Of a stretch of 64,000 nucleotides of DNA, positions 8,554 to 19,548 are shown one piece after another. The translations under genes were made by a program, and so were the position numbers. The DNA is from Paenibacillus brasilensis. Its GTDB lineage: Bacteria; Bacillota; Bacilli; Paenibacillales; Paenibacillaceae. The first letter of the stretch is position 1; the number at the start of each line of letters is the position of its first letter. Under the pieces are notes generated by a model, which did not search any database, was not told the DNA's origin, and was given only the letters and a program-made list of their open reading frames with translations. The stretch spans positions 1 through 64,000 of the forward strand of contig NZ_CP045298.1 in assembly GCF_009363115.1 (NCBI RefSeq), in the 5' to 3' direction.

Positions 8554-9693
8554 ATTAGTTGTCATGCTCACGTTATTTTGCATGATTCCTGCATCACGCA
8601 GCATCCATTCTATAAAACAACCGTAGCCTGATTTCGGATCGTTTACGAATACATGTGTCACGGCCCCGATAAGCTTGCCATTTTGAATAATTGGACTACC
8701 GCTCATTCCTTGCACGATTCCTCCAGTCTTCTCCAGCAGCTTTGGATCTATAATACGGATCACAAGTCCTTTGGTTGCTGGCTTATCCTGCTGAGAAATG
8801 TGTACAATTTCAGCCTGAAACCGTTGAATCTGCTGTCCCTCCAAAACGGTCAATATTTCTGCGGGTCCTTCCTTTACTTCATTGGCAAGAGCCACAGGAA
8901 TGGGTTTGGAATACAAGCCATATTGCGGCTCATCGGACATTTTCCCAAAAATTCCGAAGTTCGTATTACGTTCAATATTACCTAATATCCGATGATCTTT
9001 GAGAAAATGAGCGCGTTTTTCACCAGGCTCCCCGCTTTGGCTTTTTGCAATTGACGTCACATTGGATTGTACAATCTCTCCGCTTCCCACGACAATAGGG
9101 GTTTGAGTATTCATATCGGTAATGACGTGCCCTAAAGCGCCGTATACACCCTGATCTGGTGCGTAAAAAGTTAATGTACCTACGCCCGCAGCCGAATCTC
9201 TAATGTACAATCCCAGTCGCCAAGCTTTATCATCTGAATCATAAGCTGGTGTTAGCTTGGTGGAAATCGTCTGCTCCCCACGACAAAGCGTGATGTCGAG
9301 CGGCTTCTTGTTCTTGCCTGCTTCATCTACAGCCTCCGCAACCTTTGCCAGACTATCCAAAGGCTTGCCGTTCATATGCGTAATGCGATCCCCTAGACGA
9401 ATTCCTGCTGTCTCTCCAGGTGACACCTTGCGATCATTACTTTCCTGGATTACATGATGGCCGACGACAAGCACTCCTGATGATTTTACCTTGACCCCAA
9501 TCGTCTGTCCTCCCGGGTATACCTTTAAATCCGGAATCACGCTTTCTTGGGCCGTCCTCGTGCTTTTAGGGCCAAACCAATCCAAAGAAGCATGTGAAGG
9601 CAGCGCTGCATGCACATACTTAGCGTTACCGATAGAACACATAAGAAAAACAAGCAAAAGACCGAGCAATTTGATCCTGGAGTAAAAATTCAA
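8539..9693 (-). CDS. spoIVB: SpoIVB peptidase (intercompartmental sporulation signalling protease)
   Basis: This 384-residue serine peptidase is secreted from the forespore and triggers pro-SigK processing. An N-terminal membrane/signal segment spans about residues 6-29. A PDZ domain follows (about 95-180, with GIRLGDRITHMNGKPL). The S55 peptidase domain has the histidine region YGALGHVITD and the nucleophile in IVQGMSGSPIIQNGK. The start is TTG at 9693 with GGGAG upstream. The gene sits between recN and spo0A as in other Bacillales. Confidence 0.96.
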   Translation of the reverse strand: MNFYSRIKLLGLLLVFLMCSIGNAKYVHAALPSHASLDWFGPKSTRTAQESVIPDLKVYPGGQTIGVKVKSSGVLVVGHHVIQESNDRKVSPGETAGIRLGDRITHMNGKPLDSLAKVAEAVDEAGKNKKPLDITLCRGEQTISTKLTPAYDSDDKAWRLGLYIRDSAAGVGTLTFYAPDQGVYGALGHVITDMNTQTPIVVGSGEIVQSNVTSIAKSQSGEPGEKRAHFLKDHRILGNIERNTNFGIFGKMSDEPQYGLYSKPIPVALANEVKEGPAEILTVLEGQQIQRFQAEIVHISQQDKPATKGLVIRIIDPKLLEKTGGIVQGMSGSPIIQNGKLIGAVTHVFVNDPKSGYGCFIEWMLRDAGIMQNNVSMTTNLKAS

Positions 9694-9816
9694 TGGCTGT
9701 CACGCTCCCTTTGCTTCTTTCGCTTGACGAGTAAAGGTGGTCGCCAATTGCGTACCTATAAGGTAACCTTGCCCCCAGGCTTTTATAACTGTTAATCATT
9801 ACGCCAACCGCTCTTT

Positions 9817-11535
9817 TCAGGCTTTCTTTCCTTCCGCCAAATTCAACATTTCCTGTGCGTGATGCAATGTTTTTTCGGTAATCTCCACTCCACCCAGCAT
9901 ACGTGCCAATTCTTTGACACGCCCTTCTTCGGTTAATCCCTCAATTTGTGTCATGGTTCGTCCATCATGAACATTTTTCTCAATGAGATACTGGTGATCT
10001 GCCATGCATGCCACCTGCGGTAAATGAGTAATGGAAAACACCTGACAGACAGAAGACAAACGATACAGCTTCTCAGCAATAGATTGGGCCGCACGACCAC
10101 TTACCCCGGTATCCACCTCGTCAAAAATAAGTACTGGAATTTGATCATGACGAGCAAAAATGCTCTTCATTGCCAACATAATACGTGACAATTCACCGCC
10201 TGAAGCGATTTTACCAAGTGGACGAAGCGGTTCACCGGGATTGGGGGAAATAAGAAATTCCGCATTATCAATGCCCTGCTTGGTAGGTCTTACACGTAGT
10301 CCTTTATATTCATATCCTCGCGGATCTTCAATCGGATCAATACGCACCTTGAGTGACGTTCTTTCCATTTGAAGGTCTTTTAACTCTTGCTCCACTTGCT
10401 CTGCAAGCTCTTCCGCACAAATTTCACGTGCTTCCGTAAGCTCTTCCGCAATTTCCAGCAAATCTGCAAGCAACTGGTCCCGCTTCGCGATTAATTGTTC
10501 CAGCCGTTCATCCTTATTTTCCAGCAAGTCGGTTTCTTGCTCAATACGGCTATAGTATTCCAAAATCTGCTCGATACTATCACCATATTTTCGCTGTAAA
10601 CCGGTAATTTGATTCAAACGTTGCTCCACTTCATGCAGCTTGCCCGGATTAAATTCAATATCCTCACGATACGAACGTAATTGAAATGCCGCATCCTCCA
10701 ACTGGTAAAAAGCAGATTGAATCTGCTCAGCAATAGGCTGAAGACTTTTGCTGTCGTAGTTTTGGACATCATTTAGTCTGGACAACACATCATTGATCAC
10801 GTCCAGTCCACCTCGGCCGTTTAACAATTCGTAGGCTCCTGATATCCCATCCATCATTTTCTCACTATGGGATAGCTTGACCCGTTCTTCTGCCAATAAT
10901 TCATCTTCTCCCAATTTCAGCTCCGCTGCAGCGATCTCTTCCAATTGGAATCGATACATATCCAATAGCTGATAAGCCTTTTGGCTGGAGCTTTGCAATT
11001 CCCGTACTTCTTTTTCAGCTTTGACAAAAGCATTGTAGCGCTCTCGATAAATCGCTTTGACCGGACCAATAACCGAATCCCCAAACGTATCCAAAAGCGC
11101 CAGATGACGATCTGCACGCAACAGACTTTGATGTTCATGCTGTCCGTGGATATTAACCAGTTGCTCCCCTACCTCACGGAGCATTGTTAAATTAACCATC
11201 TGACCGTTAATTCGTGAAGTGCTTTTCCCTTGAACTGTGAGTTCGCGACGGATCAGCAAATGCTCCTCCGGATTGGCTTTAATGCCTTGCTGCTCCAGCG
11301 TATTCCACACTGGATGTTTGGCCGGCAGTTCAAACAAGGCTTCCATCTCCGCTTTATCACACCCGTAGCGTACAAGATCGGCAGAACCCCTGCCGCCTGC
11401 AATCAGACCGAGCGCATCAATAATAATGGACTTACCAGCACCGGTTTCTCCACTCAAGACGTGAAAACCTTTAAAAAAATGAACATCAACAGCCTCTACA
11501 ACTGCCAAATTTCGTATAGACAAAGTGACCAGCAT
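9817..11535 (-). CDS. recN: DNA repair protein RecN
   Basis: This 572-residue SMC-like ATPase acts early in double-strand break repair. The Walker A motif GETGAGKS is at about residues 29-36. A long central coiled coil (about 150-370) separates the ATPase halves. The C-terminal half has the ABC signature region (ASGGELSRIMLAMKS) and the Walker B VLIFDEVDTGVSG. It is downstream of argR with a gap of about 45 bases, so the two may be co-transcribed. Confidence 0.97.
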   Translation of the reverse strand: MLVTLSIRNLAVVEAVDVHFFKGFHVLSGETGAGKSIIIDALGLIAGGRGSADLVRYGCDKAEMEALFELPAKHPVWNTLEQQGIKANPEEHLLIRRELTVQGKSTSRINGQMVNLTMLREVGEQLVNIHGQHEHQSLLRADRHLALLDTFGDSVIGPVKAIYRERYNAFVKAEKEVRELQSSSQKAYQLLDMYRFQLEEIAAAELKLGEDELLAEERVKLSHSEKMMDGISGAYELLNGRGGLDVINDVLSRLNDVQNYDSKSLQPIAEQIQSAFYQLEDAAFQLRSYREDIEFNPGKLHEVEQRLNQITGLQRKYGDSIEQILEYYSRIEQETDLLENKDERLEQLIAKRDQLLADLLEIAEELTEAREICAEELAEQVEQELKDLQMERTSLKVRIDPIEDPRGYEYKGLRVRPTKQGIDNAEFLISPNPGEPLRPLGKIASGGELSRIMLAMKSIFARHDQIPVLIFDEVDTGVSGRAAQSIAEKLYRLSSVCQVFSITHLPQVACMADHQYLIEKNVHDGRTMTQIEGLTEEGRVKELARMLGGVEITEKTLHHAQEMLNLAEGKKA

Positions 11536-11581
11536 TGTTCTTTCACCTCATGATGTACAAATTAAAACGCCTGATATGCCA

Positions 11582-12031
11582 TTAGGAAATGTAGCCCATA
11601 AGACGATTCACGATCGCTTCACTGTTCTCTTCGGACCGACAAATAATCAAGATGGTGTCATCCCCGCTAATCGTCCCCATAACCTCAGGCCATTCAATAT
11701 TGTCCAGCAAAGCAGCAATGGAATTGGCTGTCCCAGGCAGGCACTTCATTACAATCAGGTTCGTTGTATAATCAATATGCAGAAAATTGTCAACCAACGT
11801 ACGTTTCAGCTTCTGCGCCGGATTATACCGCTGATCTGAAGGCATAGAATATTTATATCTGCCATCATCCATTGGAACCTTAATGAGCAGCAGTTCCTTA
11901 ATATCGCGTGATACAGTGGCCTGAGTCACCTGAAAACCAGCCTCGCGCAATGCTTCAACCAACTCGTCCTGTGTCTCAATCTCCTGTTGTGAAATAATTT
12001 CCCTGATTTTGATATGTCGTTGACCCTTCAT
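11582..12031 (-). CDS. argR: Arginine repressor ArgR/AhrC
   Basis: This 149-residue hexameric regulator represses arginine synthesis and activates catabolism when arginine is bound. The N-terminal winged helix-turn-helix includes [17 protein letters not shown]. The C-terminal oligomerisation and arginine-binding domain contains [15 protein letters not shown], with the paired aspartates that contact arginine. The start was set at [12 protein letters not shown], which has AGGAGG seven bases upstream; nine more codons are open upstream but overlap the previous gene. Confidence 0.96.
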   Translation of the reverse strand: MKGQRHIKIREIISQQEIETQDELVEALREAGFQVTQATVSRDIKELLLIKVPMDDGRYKYSMPSDQRYNPAQKLKRTLVDNFLHIDYTTNLIVMKCLPGTANSIAALLDNIEWPEVMGTISGDDTILIICRSEENSEAIVNRLMGYIS

Positions 12032-12047
12032 ATAATCCTCCTGTGGA

Positions 12048-12524
12048 TTAATCTTCATATTCCTCTTCTTCGAGGTCTTCCACTAATGTAATAAGGCGAA
12101 TCCTTTGCTCGTCCGTATCTACGTACAATACACCCGCACAACCCGGATAGAGTAGCAAATACGGTAAAAGCCTGTCCCGCAATTCAGGGCCGCTCCACTC
12201 CATTGGTTTCTTCCGGCGTGACGTTGTAACTATATATGTCGAACCGTTTCGTACAGCCACGTAGTCTATAAACAAACGACTATACACGGTATTTCCATTC
12301 ACTTTAAAAGCAAGCGGTATTTTCATTTTTCCGCCCACCACTTCATAACCCGCGTTTTCAAGTAAATCCACGCCAGGTCCTTCGTCCAAATCCTCATTAA
12401 TCGGTATTGTCTTTAATACAAGTGGTTCCGGCTCCTCTAACCATGCACGCAGGCTGTATAAAGCCCATATTGCTAATATCACCCCGATCACAACAATGAT
12501 AACCGTATCATATCGCGTGTCCAT
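12048..12524 (-). CDS. Membrane-anchored protein of unknown function
   Basis: This 158-residue protein has one N-terminal membrane helix (about residues 8-25). A soluble domain follows, with a very acidic end ([10 protein letters not shown]). The centre ([24 protein letters not shown]) could be a nuclease-like or PD-(D/E)xK-like beta-alpha fold, but this is a guess. It has a GAGGTGA ribosome site and ends 16 bases before argR, so the two are probably co-transcribed. Confidence 0.7.
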   Translation of the reverse strand: MDTRYDTVIIVVIGVILAIWALYSLRAWLEEPEPLVLKTIPINEDLDEGPGVDLLENAGYEVVGGKMKIPLAFKVNGNTVYSRLFIDYVAVRNGSTYIVTTSRRKKPMEWSGPELRDRLLPYLLLYPGCAGVLYVDTDEQRIRLITLVEDLEEEEYED

Positions 12525-12630
12525 GAACCGATCACCTCATGGACATATTCTAGGACAAGACGTAAAATTCCTTTTCCTCTATACTTCTCATTATAGGAGA
12601 ACGTAAGTTCGTTGATCAATCCCCCACACC

Positions 12631-12673
12631 AAAAAGGGGTTCCCTTAAGTTCACCGAACTCATGAGAACCCCT
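12631..12673 (-). terminator. Terminator after tlyA
   Basis: The minus-strand stem AGGGGTTCTC / GGGAACCCCTT, with an approximately 20-base loop, is followed by TTT. It separates the dxs-tlyA transcript from the argR-recN group. Confidence 0.75.
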
Positions 12674-12678
12674 GAATG

Positions 12679-13530
12679 TTACTTGCGCGACGGACCATTG
12701 TTAAAAGTCTGACCTGCTTCCTGAACGATACGTTCAATCAGTGGATGAAAGTCGATTTTCTCCAGCGGTAATTCTGCAACCGGAGCCTCGCCCAATCGCC
12801 AATGCACCAAAAATTCAATATTGCCCTCTCCACCCGTAATAGGGGAATAGGCTAAATCTTGTAGCGAGAGACCAATCTCTTTCGCAAACTTCAGGATGGT
12901 CTGCAGCACTTCTTTATGCGTAGCAGGATCACGGACTACACCGGATTTCCCGACCTTTTCGCGGCCAGCTTCAAATTGCGGCTTAATCAGAGCTACAATA
13001 TCAGCAGGTTGTTTCAACAATGCAAGCAATGGCGGCAAAATAATGCGTAACGAAATAAAAGAAACGTCAATGCTTGCAAAGTTAGGAACAGGACCACTCA
13101 AATCTGCAGGTGTCATATACCTGAAATTCGTTTTTTCCATGACACATACCCGTTCATCGTTACGAAGCGACCAGTCCAGTTGATTATAGCCCACGTCAAT
13201 TGCATACACGTATTCTGCTCCATGCTGAAGCGCACAATCCGTAAAACCACCGGTGGATGAGCCGATATCCAGCATTATTCTACCGTTCATGTCCAGCGCA
13301 AATTGGCGAATGGCCTTTTCCAGCTTCAATCCTCCACGGCTAACATACGGATGCACCGATCCCTTAACTTTAAGCTCACTATCGCGCGGCACCTTCATTC
13401 CCGCCTTCTCAATCCGCTCGCTGTCCGCCAGCACCAGGCCTGCCATAATAGCGGCCTTGGCTTTTTCACGGCTTTCAAAAAAACCTTGTTCTACAAGCAA
13501 TACATCAATGCGTTCCTTCGGAACAGACAT
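12679..13530 (-). CDS. tlyA: TlyA-family rRNA (cytidine-2'-O) methyltransferase / hemolysin-like protein
   Basis: This 283-residue protein has an N-terminal S4 RNA-binding domain (RIDVLLVEQGFFESREKAKA, about residues 7-65). An FtsJ-like methyltransferase fold follows, with the SAM site LDIGSSTGGFTDCAL, and then FASIDVSFISL and ALIKPQFEAGRE. Members methylate ribosomal RNA; the hemolysin name is historical. The gene follows dxs with about 80 bases between, as in Bacillus (yqxC). Confidence 0.93.
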   Translation of the reverse strand: MSVPKERIDVLLVEQGFFESREKAKAAIMAGLVLADSERIEKAGMKVPRDSELKVKGSVHPYVSRGGLKLEKAIRQFALDMNGRIMLDIGSSTGGFTDCALQHGAEYVYAIDVGYNQLDWSLRNDERVCVMEKTNFRYMTPADLSGPVPNFASIDVSFISLRIILPPLLALLKQPADIVALIKPQFEAGREKVGKSGVVRDPATHKEVLQTILKFAKEIGLSLQDLAYSPITGGEGNIEFLVHWRLGEAPVAELPLEKIDFHPLIERIVQEAGQTFNNGPSRK

Positions 13531-13609
13531 GTTAATCTCCCTTTAGGCAGCCAAGCTGCTGTTGTCATACTTTTTTTTATAATGATTATCGTTTCGCTCC
13601 AGGTTCCCC

Positions 13610-15508
13610 TTATACCGATTGTCCCATGCCATAAGCTGGCTCAGCCGCCCATTGGCGGAGCTTGAGGCATACGGCATCCACGGTGAGCCCCACTTCAGCG
13701 CGCTGCTCTTTAATGGAGCCATGCTCCACGAACATATCGGGAATCCCCATAAGACGTACCTGAGCATTTTGAACTTCTTCTTTGGCGTAAAATTCCAGCA
13801 CAGCGCTACCCAAACTTCCCGCTTCAGAAGCTTCTTCCAAAACGATCAGCTTCGTATGTTGACGGGCCAGCTCACGCAGCATATCCTCATCCACAGGCTT
13901 GAGGAAACGGGCATTAATGACACTCACCTGCAAGCCTTCGCGTTTCATCGCCTCCGCAGCCTCTGTCGCTACCTGAAGCATCGGCCCAGAAGCAATTACA
14001 GCGTAGCCATCACCTTTGCGCAAAAACTCCCAACTGCCGATAGGTATAGCTTTCAGTTCTGCATCCAACGGGACACCCACCACATTAACACGCGGATAGC
14101 GATAAGCAATTGGGCCATCGTCGTAGTCAAGCGCAGTTTTCATCATATGGCGCAGCTCATTTTCATCCTTAGGCATCATAAGCACAAGATTAGGGATATG
14201 ACGCAAGAATGCTACATCGAACACGCCATGGTGCGTTTCCCCGTCAGCCCCGACAAAACCTGCACGGTCAATCGCAAACATTACATTCGCATTATGACGG
14301 CAAATGTCATGTACAATTTGATCATAGGCACGCTGCATAAAAGTAGAGTAAACCGCAAATACCGGCTTCAATCCCTCCATTGCCAACGCAGCACACATTG
14401 TAGCGGCATGCTGCTCCGCAATGCCGACGTCAATCATCCGTGTAGGGAACTCCTTACTGAACGGTACCAAGCCTGAACCACCAGGCATGGCAGGCGTAAC
14501 CGCTATAATACGTTCATCCTGCTCAGCCAGTTCAATCAGCGTTCGTCCAAATATTTCCGTATACATGGGGTTGCCCACAGCCTTGAGTACTTGACCGGAT
14601 TCTATTTTGTACGGACTGATTCCGTGCCACTTGTGTGAATCTGTCTCCGCAGGCTTATAGCCCTTACCCTTTGTTGTTACAACATGCACTAACACAGGAC
14701 CAGTGACATTATCGGCCTGCTGGAAGGTTTCGATTAGCTTCGGCAAATCATGTCCGTCAACCGGACCGAGATACGTGAGACCCAGTTCCTCAAACAGTAC
14801 GCCTGGAACCATCATATATTTAAGACTGTCCTTGACACGGCCAGCCGATTTGGCAAGTTTACCACCTATTGCGGGTATTTTTTTCAACAAAACTTCCAGC
14901 TCATCCTTCGCCCGCAAATAGTGACGATCCGAGCGGATTTTGCTCAAATAATTATGCATGGCTCCAACATTCGGCGCTATTGACATTTCATTGTCATTCA
15001 GAATGACCATCAAATTTTTACGTTCATGACCAATATGGTTCAGCGCTTCAAAGGCCATGCCTCCAGTTAATGCTCCGTCTCCGATCATCGCGATAACTTT
15101 ATTGTCCTCGCCCTTCAAATCTCGTGCCAAAGCCATTCCCATCGCCGCTGACAGAGACGTGCTACTATGACCAGCTTCCCAGACATCATGCTCGCTCTCG
15201 CTTCTTTTTACAAAACCACAAAGCCCATCACGCTGACGAAGAGTATCAAACCGATCCATTCGCCCTGTCAATATTTTGTGCACGTAGGCCTGATGTCCAA
15301 CGTCATAAATCATCTTGTCCTTCGGACTGTTATAGCAGTAATGCAGGGCGATTGTGAGCTCAACCACTCCCAGATTTGATGCCAGATGCCCCCCAGTCAC
15401 GGACAGCTTCTCAATCAAAAAGCTCCTGATTTCCTCGGCTAGAGAAGCCAACTCCTCAACCGACAGTGATTTCAGATCGCCTGGTTGCTTTATGTGTGGA
15501 AGCAGCAC
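13610..15508 (-). CDS. dxs: 1-Deoxy-D-xylulose-5-phosphate synthase
   Basis: Dxs condenses pyruvate and glyceraldehyde-3-phosphate in the first step of the MEP isoprenoid route, using thiamine diphosphate. The GTG start at 15508 ([20 protein letters not shown]) was preferred because GGGGAG lies six bases upstream and it gives 632 residues, the family length. The cofactor motif [15 protein letters not shown] is at about 150. The transketolase pyrimidine-binding domain (about 315-480) contains [18 protein letters not shown]-terminal transketolase domain ends the protein. It is downstream of ispA, so precursor and prenyl chain synthesis are co-located. Confidence 0.97.
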   Translation of the reverse strand: MLLPHIKQPGDLKSLSVEELASLAEEIRSFLIEKLSVTGGHLASNLGVVELTIALHYCYNSPKDKMIYDVGHQAYVHKILTGRMDRFDTLRQRDGLCGFVKRSESEHDVWEAGHSSTSLSAAMGMALARDLKGEDNKVIAMIGDGALTGGMAFEALNHIGHERKNLMVILNDNEMSIAPNVGAMHNYLSKIRSDRHYLRAKDELEVLLKKIPAIGGKLAKSAGRVKDSLKYMMVPGVLFEELGLTYLGPVDGHDLPKLIETFQQADNVTGPVLVHVVTTKGKGYKPAETDSHKWHGISPYKIESGQVLKAVGNPMYTEIFGRTLIELAEQDERIIAVTPAMPGGSGLVPFSKEFPTRMIDVGIAEQHAATMCAALAMEGLKPVFAVYSTFMQRAYDQIVHDICRHNANVMFAIDRAGFVGADGETHHGVFDVAFLRHIPNLVLMMPKDENELRHMMKTALDYDDGPIAYRYPRVNVVGVPLDAELKAIPIGSWEFLRKGDGYAVIASGPMLQVATEAAEAMKREGLQVSVINARFLKPVDEDMLRELARQHTKLIVLEEASEAGSLGSAVLEFYAKEEVQNAQVRLMGIPDMFVEHGSIKEQRAEVGLTVDAVCLKLRQWAAEPAYGMGQSV

Positions 15509-15630
15509 GCATATCTCCCCGCTTTCCTTCAAGTTTAATGTTGTAAAGTTAACAAATATTATATCACACTTTGTGACCTTGCTTAAACGCAGACAAGTCA
15601 AAGCCGCTTTAACCGTATTAATTAACCGTA

Positions 15631-16554
15631 CTAATGATCACGCTTCATCAAGTAATCCGCAATCTCCAGCAAACGCGACGAATCCGGTATAGCGCCTTCC
15701 AATAAAGCCTTTTTGGCTGACGCCGTGAGCTTCTCCACTTGCTGCTGAGACGCCTCCATACCAATAAAAAACGGATAGGTCACCTTTTCCTGCTCAACAT
15801 CACTTTGCGTTTTTTTTCCCATTTTGCTCTCATCGCCTATAAGATCCAGTATATCGTCCTGAATTTGAAAAGCCAAACCCAGATCGCGTCCAAATTGGCG
15901 AAGCGCTTCTAACTGATTGTTGTCCGCTCCGCCGATCCGTCCACCTGCCAAGAGAGAGAAAATGATCAAATCAGCGGTTTTATGGAGATGGATGTACTCC
16001 AGTTCCTCGATACCTGTCAACCCCTGCTCGCCGGACATATCCGCGACCTGACCACCTACCATGCCCCGTGCCCCGCTCATTTCGGACAGCTCCTCTACGA
16101 TGGACAGTAGTGCATCAGGTGAAACGCCATGAAGCCGACCTGCTTGTACAACGCTGTAAAAGGCATGGGTCAGCAATGCGTCTCCCGCAAGGATAGCAAC
16201 TGCTTCGCCGTATACCTTATGATTTGTTAGCTTGCCCCGACGGTAATCATCATCATCCATAGCAGGCAAGTCGTCGTGAATGAGAGAATACGTATGTACC
16301 ATTTCTACTGCACATGCCACCGGCAGCGCAGCCTCCCTGCTTCCGCCAAACGCTTCGGCAGCCGCGATCACAAGCAGAGGCCGCAGCCGTTTTCCGCCTG
16401 CGGTGAGTGAATAACTCATAGATTCTCGAAGAACTGCGGGAATATTCCAATGGGCGGGAAACTGCTCGGTCAACGCAGACGAAACCGCGTCTGAAGTCCT
16501 GGTCAAATATTCCTTGAATGACGTTCTATTCAACCCCTTCACCACCGTTTTCAT
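15631..16554 (-). CDS. ispA: Polyprenyl (farnesyl/geranyl) diphosphate synthase
   Basis: This enzyme builds farnesyl diphosphate from IPP and DMAPP. It has the lysine/arginine GGKRLRP motif, the first aspartate-rich motif [14 protein letters not shown] and the second motif QIQDDILD. The start is uncertain: ATG at 16554 gives 307 residues but has a weak ribosome site, and TTG at 16533 gives 300 residues and fits relatives better. Either start overlaps the end of xseB, so the two are translationally coupled. Confidence 0.94.
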   Translation of the reverse strand: MKTVVKGLNRTSFKEYLTRTSDAVSSALTEQFPAHWNIPAVLRESMSYSLTAGGKRLRPLLVIAAAEAFGGSREAALPVACAVEMVHTYSLIHDDLPAMDDDDYRRGKLTNHKVYGEAVAILAGDALLTHAFYSVVQAGRLHGVSPDALLSIVEELSEMSGARGMVGGQVADMSGEQGLTGIEELEYIHLHKTADLIIFSLLAGGRIGGADNNQLEALRQFGRDLGLAFQIQDDILDLIGDESKMGKKTQSDVEQEKVTYPFFIGMEASQQQVEKLTASAKKALLEGAIPDSSRLLEIADYLMKRDH

Positions 16555-16786
16555 CCAATCCGCCACCGAATGGCTTCTTGCGCAAATCTCCATCCTCTTC
16601 CACGATCATTTCAATTTTACGTTCGACCTGTTCCAGCTTCTGACTGCAAAGCTGAGATAGCTTCATGCCACGCTGGAACAAATCAATGGCTTGCTCCAGA
16701 GGAACGTCACCGTGCTCCAGTTGCCCGACAATTTCTTCAAGAGCGGCCATGGCCGCTTCAAAATTTAATTCCGTTTCATTCGCCAC
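16526..16786 (-). CDS. xseB: Exodeoxyribonuclease VII small subunit
   Basis: This 86-residue partner of XseA forms the single-strand-specific exonuclease. The typical family core is seen: FEAAMAALEEIVGQLEHGDVPLEQAIDLF, which spans more than one helix of a helical hairpin, followed by RGMKLSQLCSQKLEQVERKI. The start overlaps the end of xseA by 11 bases. The acidic, Gly-rich tail is variable in the family. Confidence 0.95.
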   Translation of the reverse strand: MANETELNFEAAMAALEEIVGQLEHGDVPLEQAIDLFQRGMKLSQLCSQKLEQVERKIEMIVEEDGDLRKKPFGGGLDENGGEGVE

Positions 16787-18146
16787 TGTGCTTCGCGTCC
16801 TCCTTCATTCCCCATACTTGGCAGTCCAACTGCCCGTCACTCACTTTAATCTTGATGGAATCTCCCGGCTGTACGTCTTTGAGCGACTTGATCAGCCGTT
16901 TTTCATGCTCATCATATACCAAGCTGTAGCCTCGGGCCATGACCTTGAGTGGGCTCAGCGCATCCAGTTGGCGAATGCCCGCGTGCAGCTGTTGCCGCCC
17001 CGTTTTCGTAATTGCACGTATCGCTGACTCCAGCTGACGCTGCGCCATATCTGTCTGCTTGCGCGCCGAAAGAATTTGTTCACGCGGGTTAAAACGCTCT
17101 AGTACCTGACGCATACGGGCGTTTTTTTCTGCGTTTAAGCGCGCACGATTGCCTGCCGCACGGATCAGCCGCTGATGCAGCATGTCCATTCGCTCCGCAT
17201 GCTGTAGCATGTAGCGGCGCGGATGCAGCAGCACCGGCGAACGCTGCAGCCGGGCCAAGCGTTCACGGCTGGTTTCCAGCCGTTGCCTCAGGGCGTTGCG
17301 CAACCGCTGCTCCCGCTGGAGCAACTGATCCCGCAGTTCTCCCTGATGAGGCACAGCCAGCTCGGCCGCTGCGGTCGGCGTAGCTGCACGCAAATCGGCC
17401 ACGAAATCGGCAATGGTAAAATCCGTTTCATGTCCGACCGCCGAAATCACCGGGATGGCTGATGCATAAATGGCGCGCGCAACCGCTTCCTCGTTAAATG
17501 CCCATAGCTCTTCCAGCGAGCCGCCACCCCGCCCGACGATCATCACCTGCGCGTCCTGCATGCGATTCATGGCTTCAATCGCCTTGACGATGGAGGGCCC
17601 AGCCCCTTTGCCTTGCACAAGCACCGGGTACAGCACAATTCCCGCCTGCGGATATCGCCGTTGAAGCGTCGTGATAATATCCCGCACAGCCGCCCCGGTC
17701 GGCGACGTAATCACGCCTATCGTTGTCGGGTGAGCCGGTAAATGACGCTTGCGGGCAATATCAAATAGTCCTTCGGCATCCAGCTTTTGTTTGAGCTGCT
17801 CAAAGGCAAGATAAAGACTTCCGATGCCGTCGGGCTGCATTTGGGTCGCATAAAATTGGTATTGTCCATCCCGTTCGTACACAGATACGTTTCCCCGGGC
17901 AATAACACGCGTACCTTCCTTAGGCACGAAGGGGAGCCGCTTATTATGAGTCGCAAACATAATCGAACGTATGCGGCTCCCCTCATCCTTGAGTGTAAAA
18001 TACATGTGACCACTCGAATGATGCGTAAAGTTAGAAATTTCCCCGCGTATCCATACGTCGGAAAGCACCTGATCCGTTTCCAGCTTCATCCGGATATAAC
18101 GATTCAGGTCCTTTATAGAGTAAATACGCTGTTCAGCCACAGACAA
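16776..18146 (-). CDS. xseA: Exodeoxyribonuclease VII large subunit
   Basis: This 456-residue catalytic subunit degrades single-stranded DNA. The N-terminal OB-fold DNA-binding domain covers about residues 1-105 (VWIRGEISNFTHHSSGHMYF). The catalytic core covers about 125-340, with GVITSPTGAAVRDIITTL, the GRGGGSLEELWAFN motif and SAVGHETDFTIADFVAD. A long basic coiled coil follows, then a C-terminal domain (ARGYSLVYD) that binds small subunits. The stop overlaps xseB, and folD ends six bases upstream. Confidence 0.97.
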   Translation of the reverse strand: MSVAEQRIYSIKDLNRYIRMKLETDQVLSDVWIRGEISNFTHHSSGHMYFTLKDEGSRIRSIMFATHNKRLPFVPKEGTRVIARGNVSVYERDGQYQFYATQMQPDGIGSLYLAFEQLKQKLDAEGLFDIARKRHLPAHPTTIGVITSPTGAAVRDIITTLQRRYPQAGIVLYPVLVQGKGAGPSIVKAIEAMNRMQDAQVMIVGRGGGSLEELWAFNEEAVARAIYASAIPVISAVGHETDFTIADFVADLRAATPTAAAELAVPHQGELRDQLLQREQRLRNALRQRLETSRERLARLQRSPVLLHPRRYMLQHAERMDMLHQRLIRAAGNRARLNAEKNARMRQVLERFNPREQILSARKQTDMAQRQLESAIRAITKTGRQQLHAGIRQLDALSPLKVMARGYSLVYDEHEKRLIKSLKDVQPGDSIKIKVSDGQLDCQVWGMKEDAKHSGE

Positions 18147-18152
18147 CCGTCC

Positions 18153-19010
18153 TTATGCCAAACCGTGCGAACGCTTGGCCGCTACGAGTGTATTTTGCAT
18201 CAGCATGGTAATCGTCATCGGGCCTACTCCGCCGGGAACAGGCGTAATCGGACCGGACACTTGCTTCACGCTCTCAAAATCAACGTCACCCGCCAGCTTT
18301 CCGTTCTCCAGACGATTCATTCCAACATCAATAACTACCGCGCCAGGCTTTACAAACGATGCATCAATAAAATTGGCTTTGCCGATGGCAACGACCAAAA
18401 TATCCGCTTGCTGGCTTAACTCGGCGATATTCGCTGTGCGGGAGTGGCACATCGTTACTGTAGCATTTTCCCGTTGCAACAATAAGGATACTGGCTTACC
18501 TACGATATTACTGCGACCAATAACGACCGCATGTTTACCCGCTATTTCCACTCCTGCACGCTTGATCAACTCAATAACACCAGCTGGAGTACAGGGCAAC
18601 AGGCTATCATCACCGATGACCAGATTGCCTACGTTTACCGGATGAAATCCATCCACGTCCTTCTCCACAGCAATGGCATCAATGACAGCTTTTTCCTGAA
18701 TGTGCTTGGGCAGAGGCAACTGTACCAAAATTCCGTGAATATTACTTTGATGATTCAGTTTGTCCACCAGCTTCAGCAATGCTTCCTGCGAAGTATCTGC
18801 TGGCAGCCGATGAACCTCGGAATAATAACCGAGATCATGGCACGCTTTCTCCTTGTTTTTAACATACACCTGCGAAGCAGGATCTTCACCTACCAGCACA
18901 ACAGCCAATCCGGGTTGAAACTGGTGATCTTTCAGACGAATGACCTCTTGCTGAATGCTTGCGCGAATATCCTGAGAGATTTGTTTACCATCAATGATCG
19001 GTGCTGACAT
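18153..19010 (-). CDS. folD: Bifunctional methylenetetrahydrofolate dehydrogenase / cyclohydrolase
   Basis: FolD interconverts 5,10-methylene- and 10-formyl-tetrahydrofolate and makes NADPH. The 285 residues include [14 protein letters not shown] (catalytic lysine region) and the VQLPLPKH signature. They also include [11 protein letters not shown], the nucleotide motif [11 protein letters not shown] and the closing PGGVGPMTI. It is in the folD-xseA-xseB-ispA-dxs run. Confidence 0.97.
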   Translation of the reverse strand: MSAPIIDGKQISQDIRASIQQEVIRLKDHQFQPGLAVVLVGEDPASQVYVKNKEKACHDLGYYSEVHRLPADTSQEALLKLVDKLNHQSNIHGILVQLPLPKHIQEKAVIDAIAVEKDVDGFHPVNVGNLVIGDDSLLPCTPAGVIELIKRAGVEIAGKHAVVIGRSNIVGKPVSLLLQRENATVTMCHSRTANIAELSQQADILVVAIGKANFIDASFVKPGAVVIDVGMNRLENGKLAGDVDFESVKQVSGPITPVPGGVGPMTITMLMQNTLVAAKRSHGLA

Positions 19011-19047
19011 GTTTATTCACTCTCCAACCTGATTCAGTAGTGTCAAC

Positions 19048-19497
19048 TTAAAAACGTGCTTTTAACTGCTCCAGCTCTTGTATCACTCGTCCAAGTACAC
19101 CATTAACAAATTTGCCTGACTCTTCGGTACCAAAGTGCTTGGACAGTTCGATGGCTTCATTGACTGCCACCTTGGCCGGAACATCCTCACGGAAAATCAT
19201 TTCATATACGGCAAGTCTTAATATTTGACGATCCACACGTGAAAGTCTGCTGATCTGCCAGCCTTTAAGATAATCCACCAACAGCCCGTCAATGGCTTCC
19301 TTGTGCTCCCACGTACCGCGCACATGCTCCAAAACGTACGTTCTCAACGCTGCTGCGTTTTTGATAACAACTTCCGCTTCGTTCTCCTCAGCGGCTTCCT
19401 GAAGCAACATATCTACCGCTGCTGCTGCATCCACTTCATTCATTTCCATATGGTACATGCTTTGTACCGCTAATTCCCTCGCCAGACGTCTTTTCAT
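19048..19497 (-). CDS. nusB: Transcription antitermination factor NusB
   Basis: This 149-residue all-helical protein binds boxA RNA with NusE in rRNA antitermination. The N-terminal RRLARELAVQSMYHMEM contains the arginine-rich RNA-binding start. The C-terminal EMIFREDVPAKVAVNEAIELSKHFG and the FVNGVLGRV ending are diagnostic. It heads the nusB-folD-xseAB-ispA-dxs run, downstream of a large terminator-like hairpin. Confidence 0.97.
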   Translation of the reverse strand: MKRRLARELAVQSMYHMEMNEVDAAAAVDMLLQEAAEENEAEVVIKNAAALRTYVLEHVRGTWEHKEAIDGLLVDYLKGWQISRLSRVDRQILRLAVYEMIFREDVPAKVAVNEAIELSKHFGTEESGKFVNGVLGRVIQELEQLKARF

Positions 19498-19548
19498 GCC
19501 CTGCCTCCTACGCTTGCCTGTATCTATTTTTCATTTTAACCATTTTCA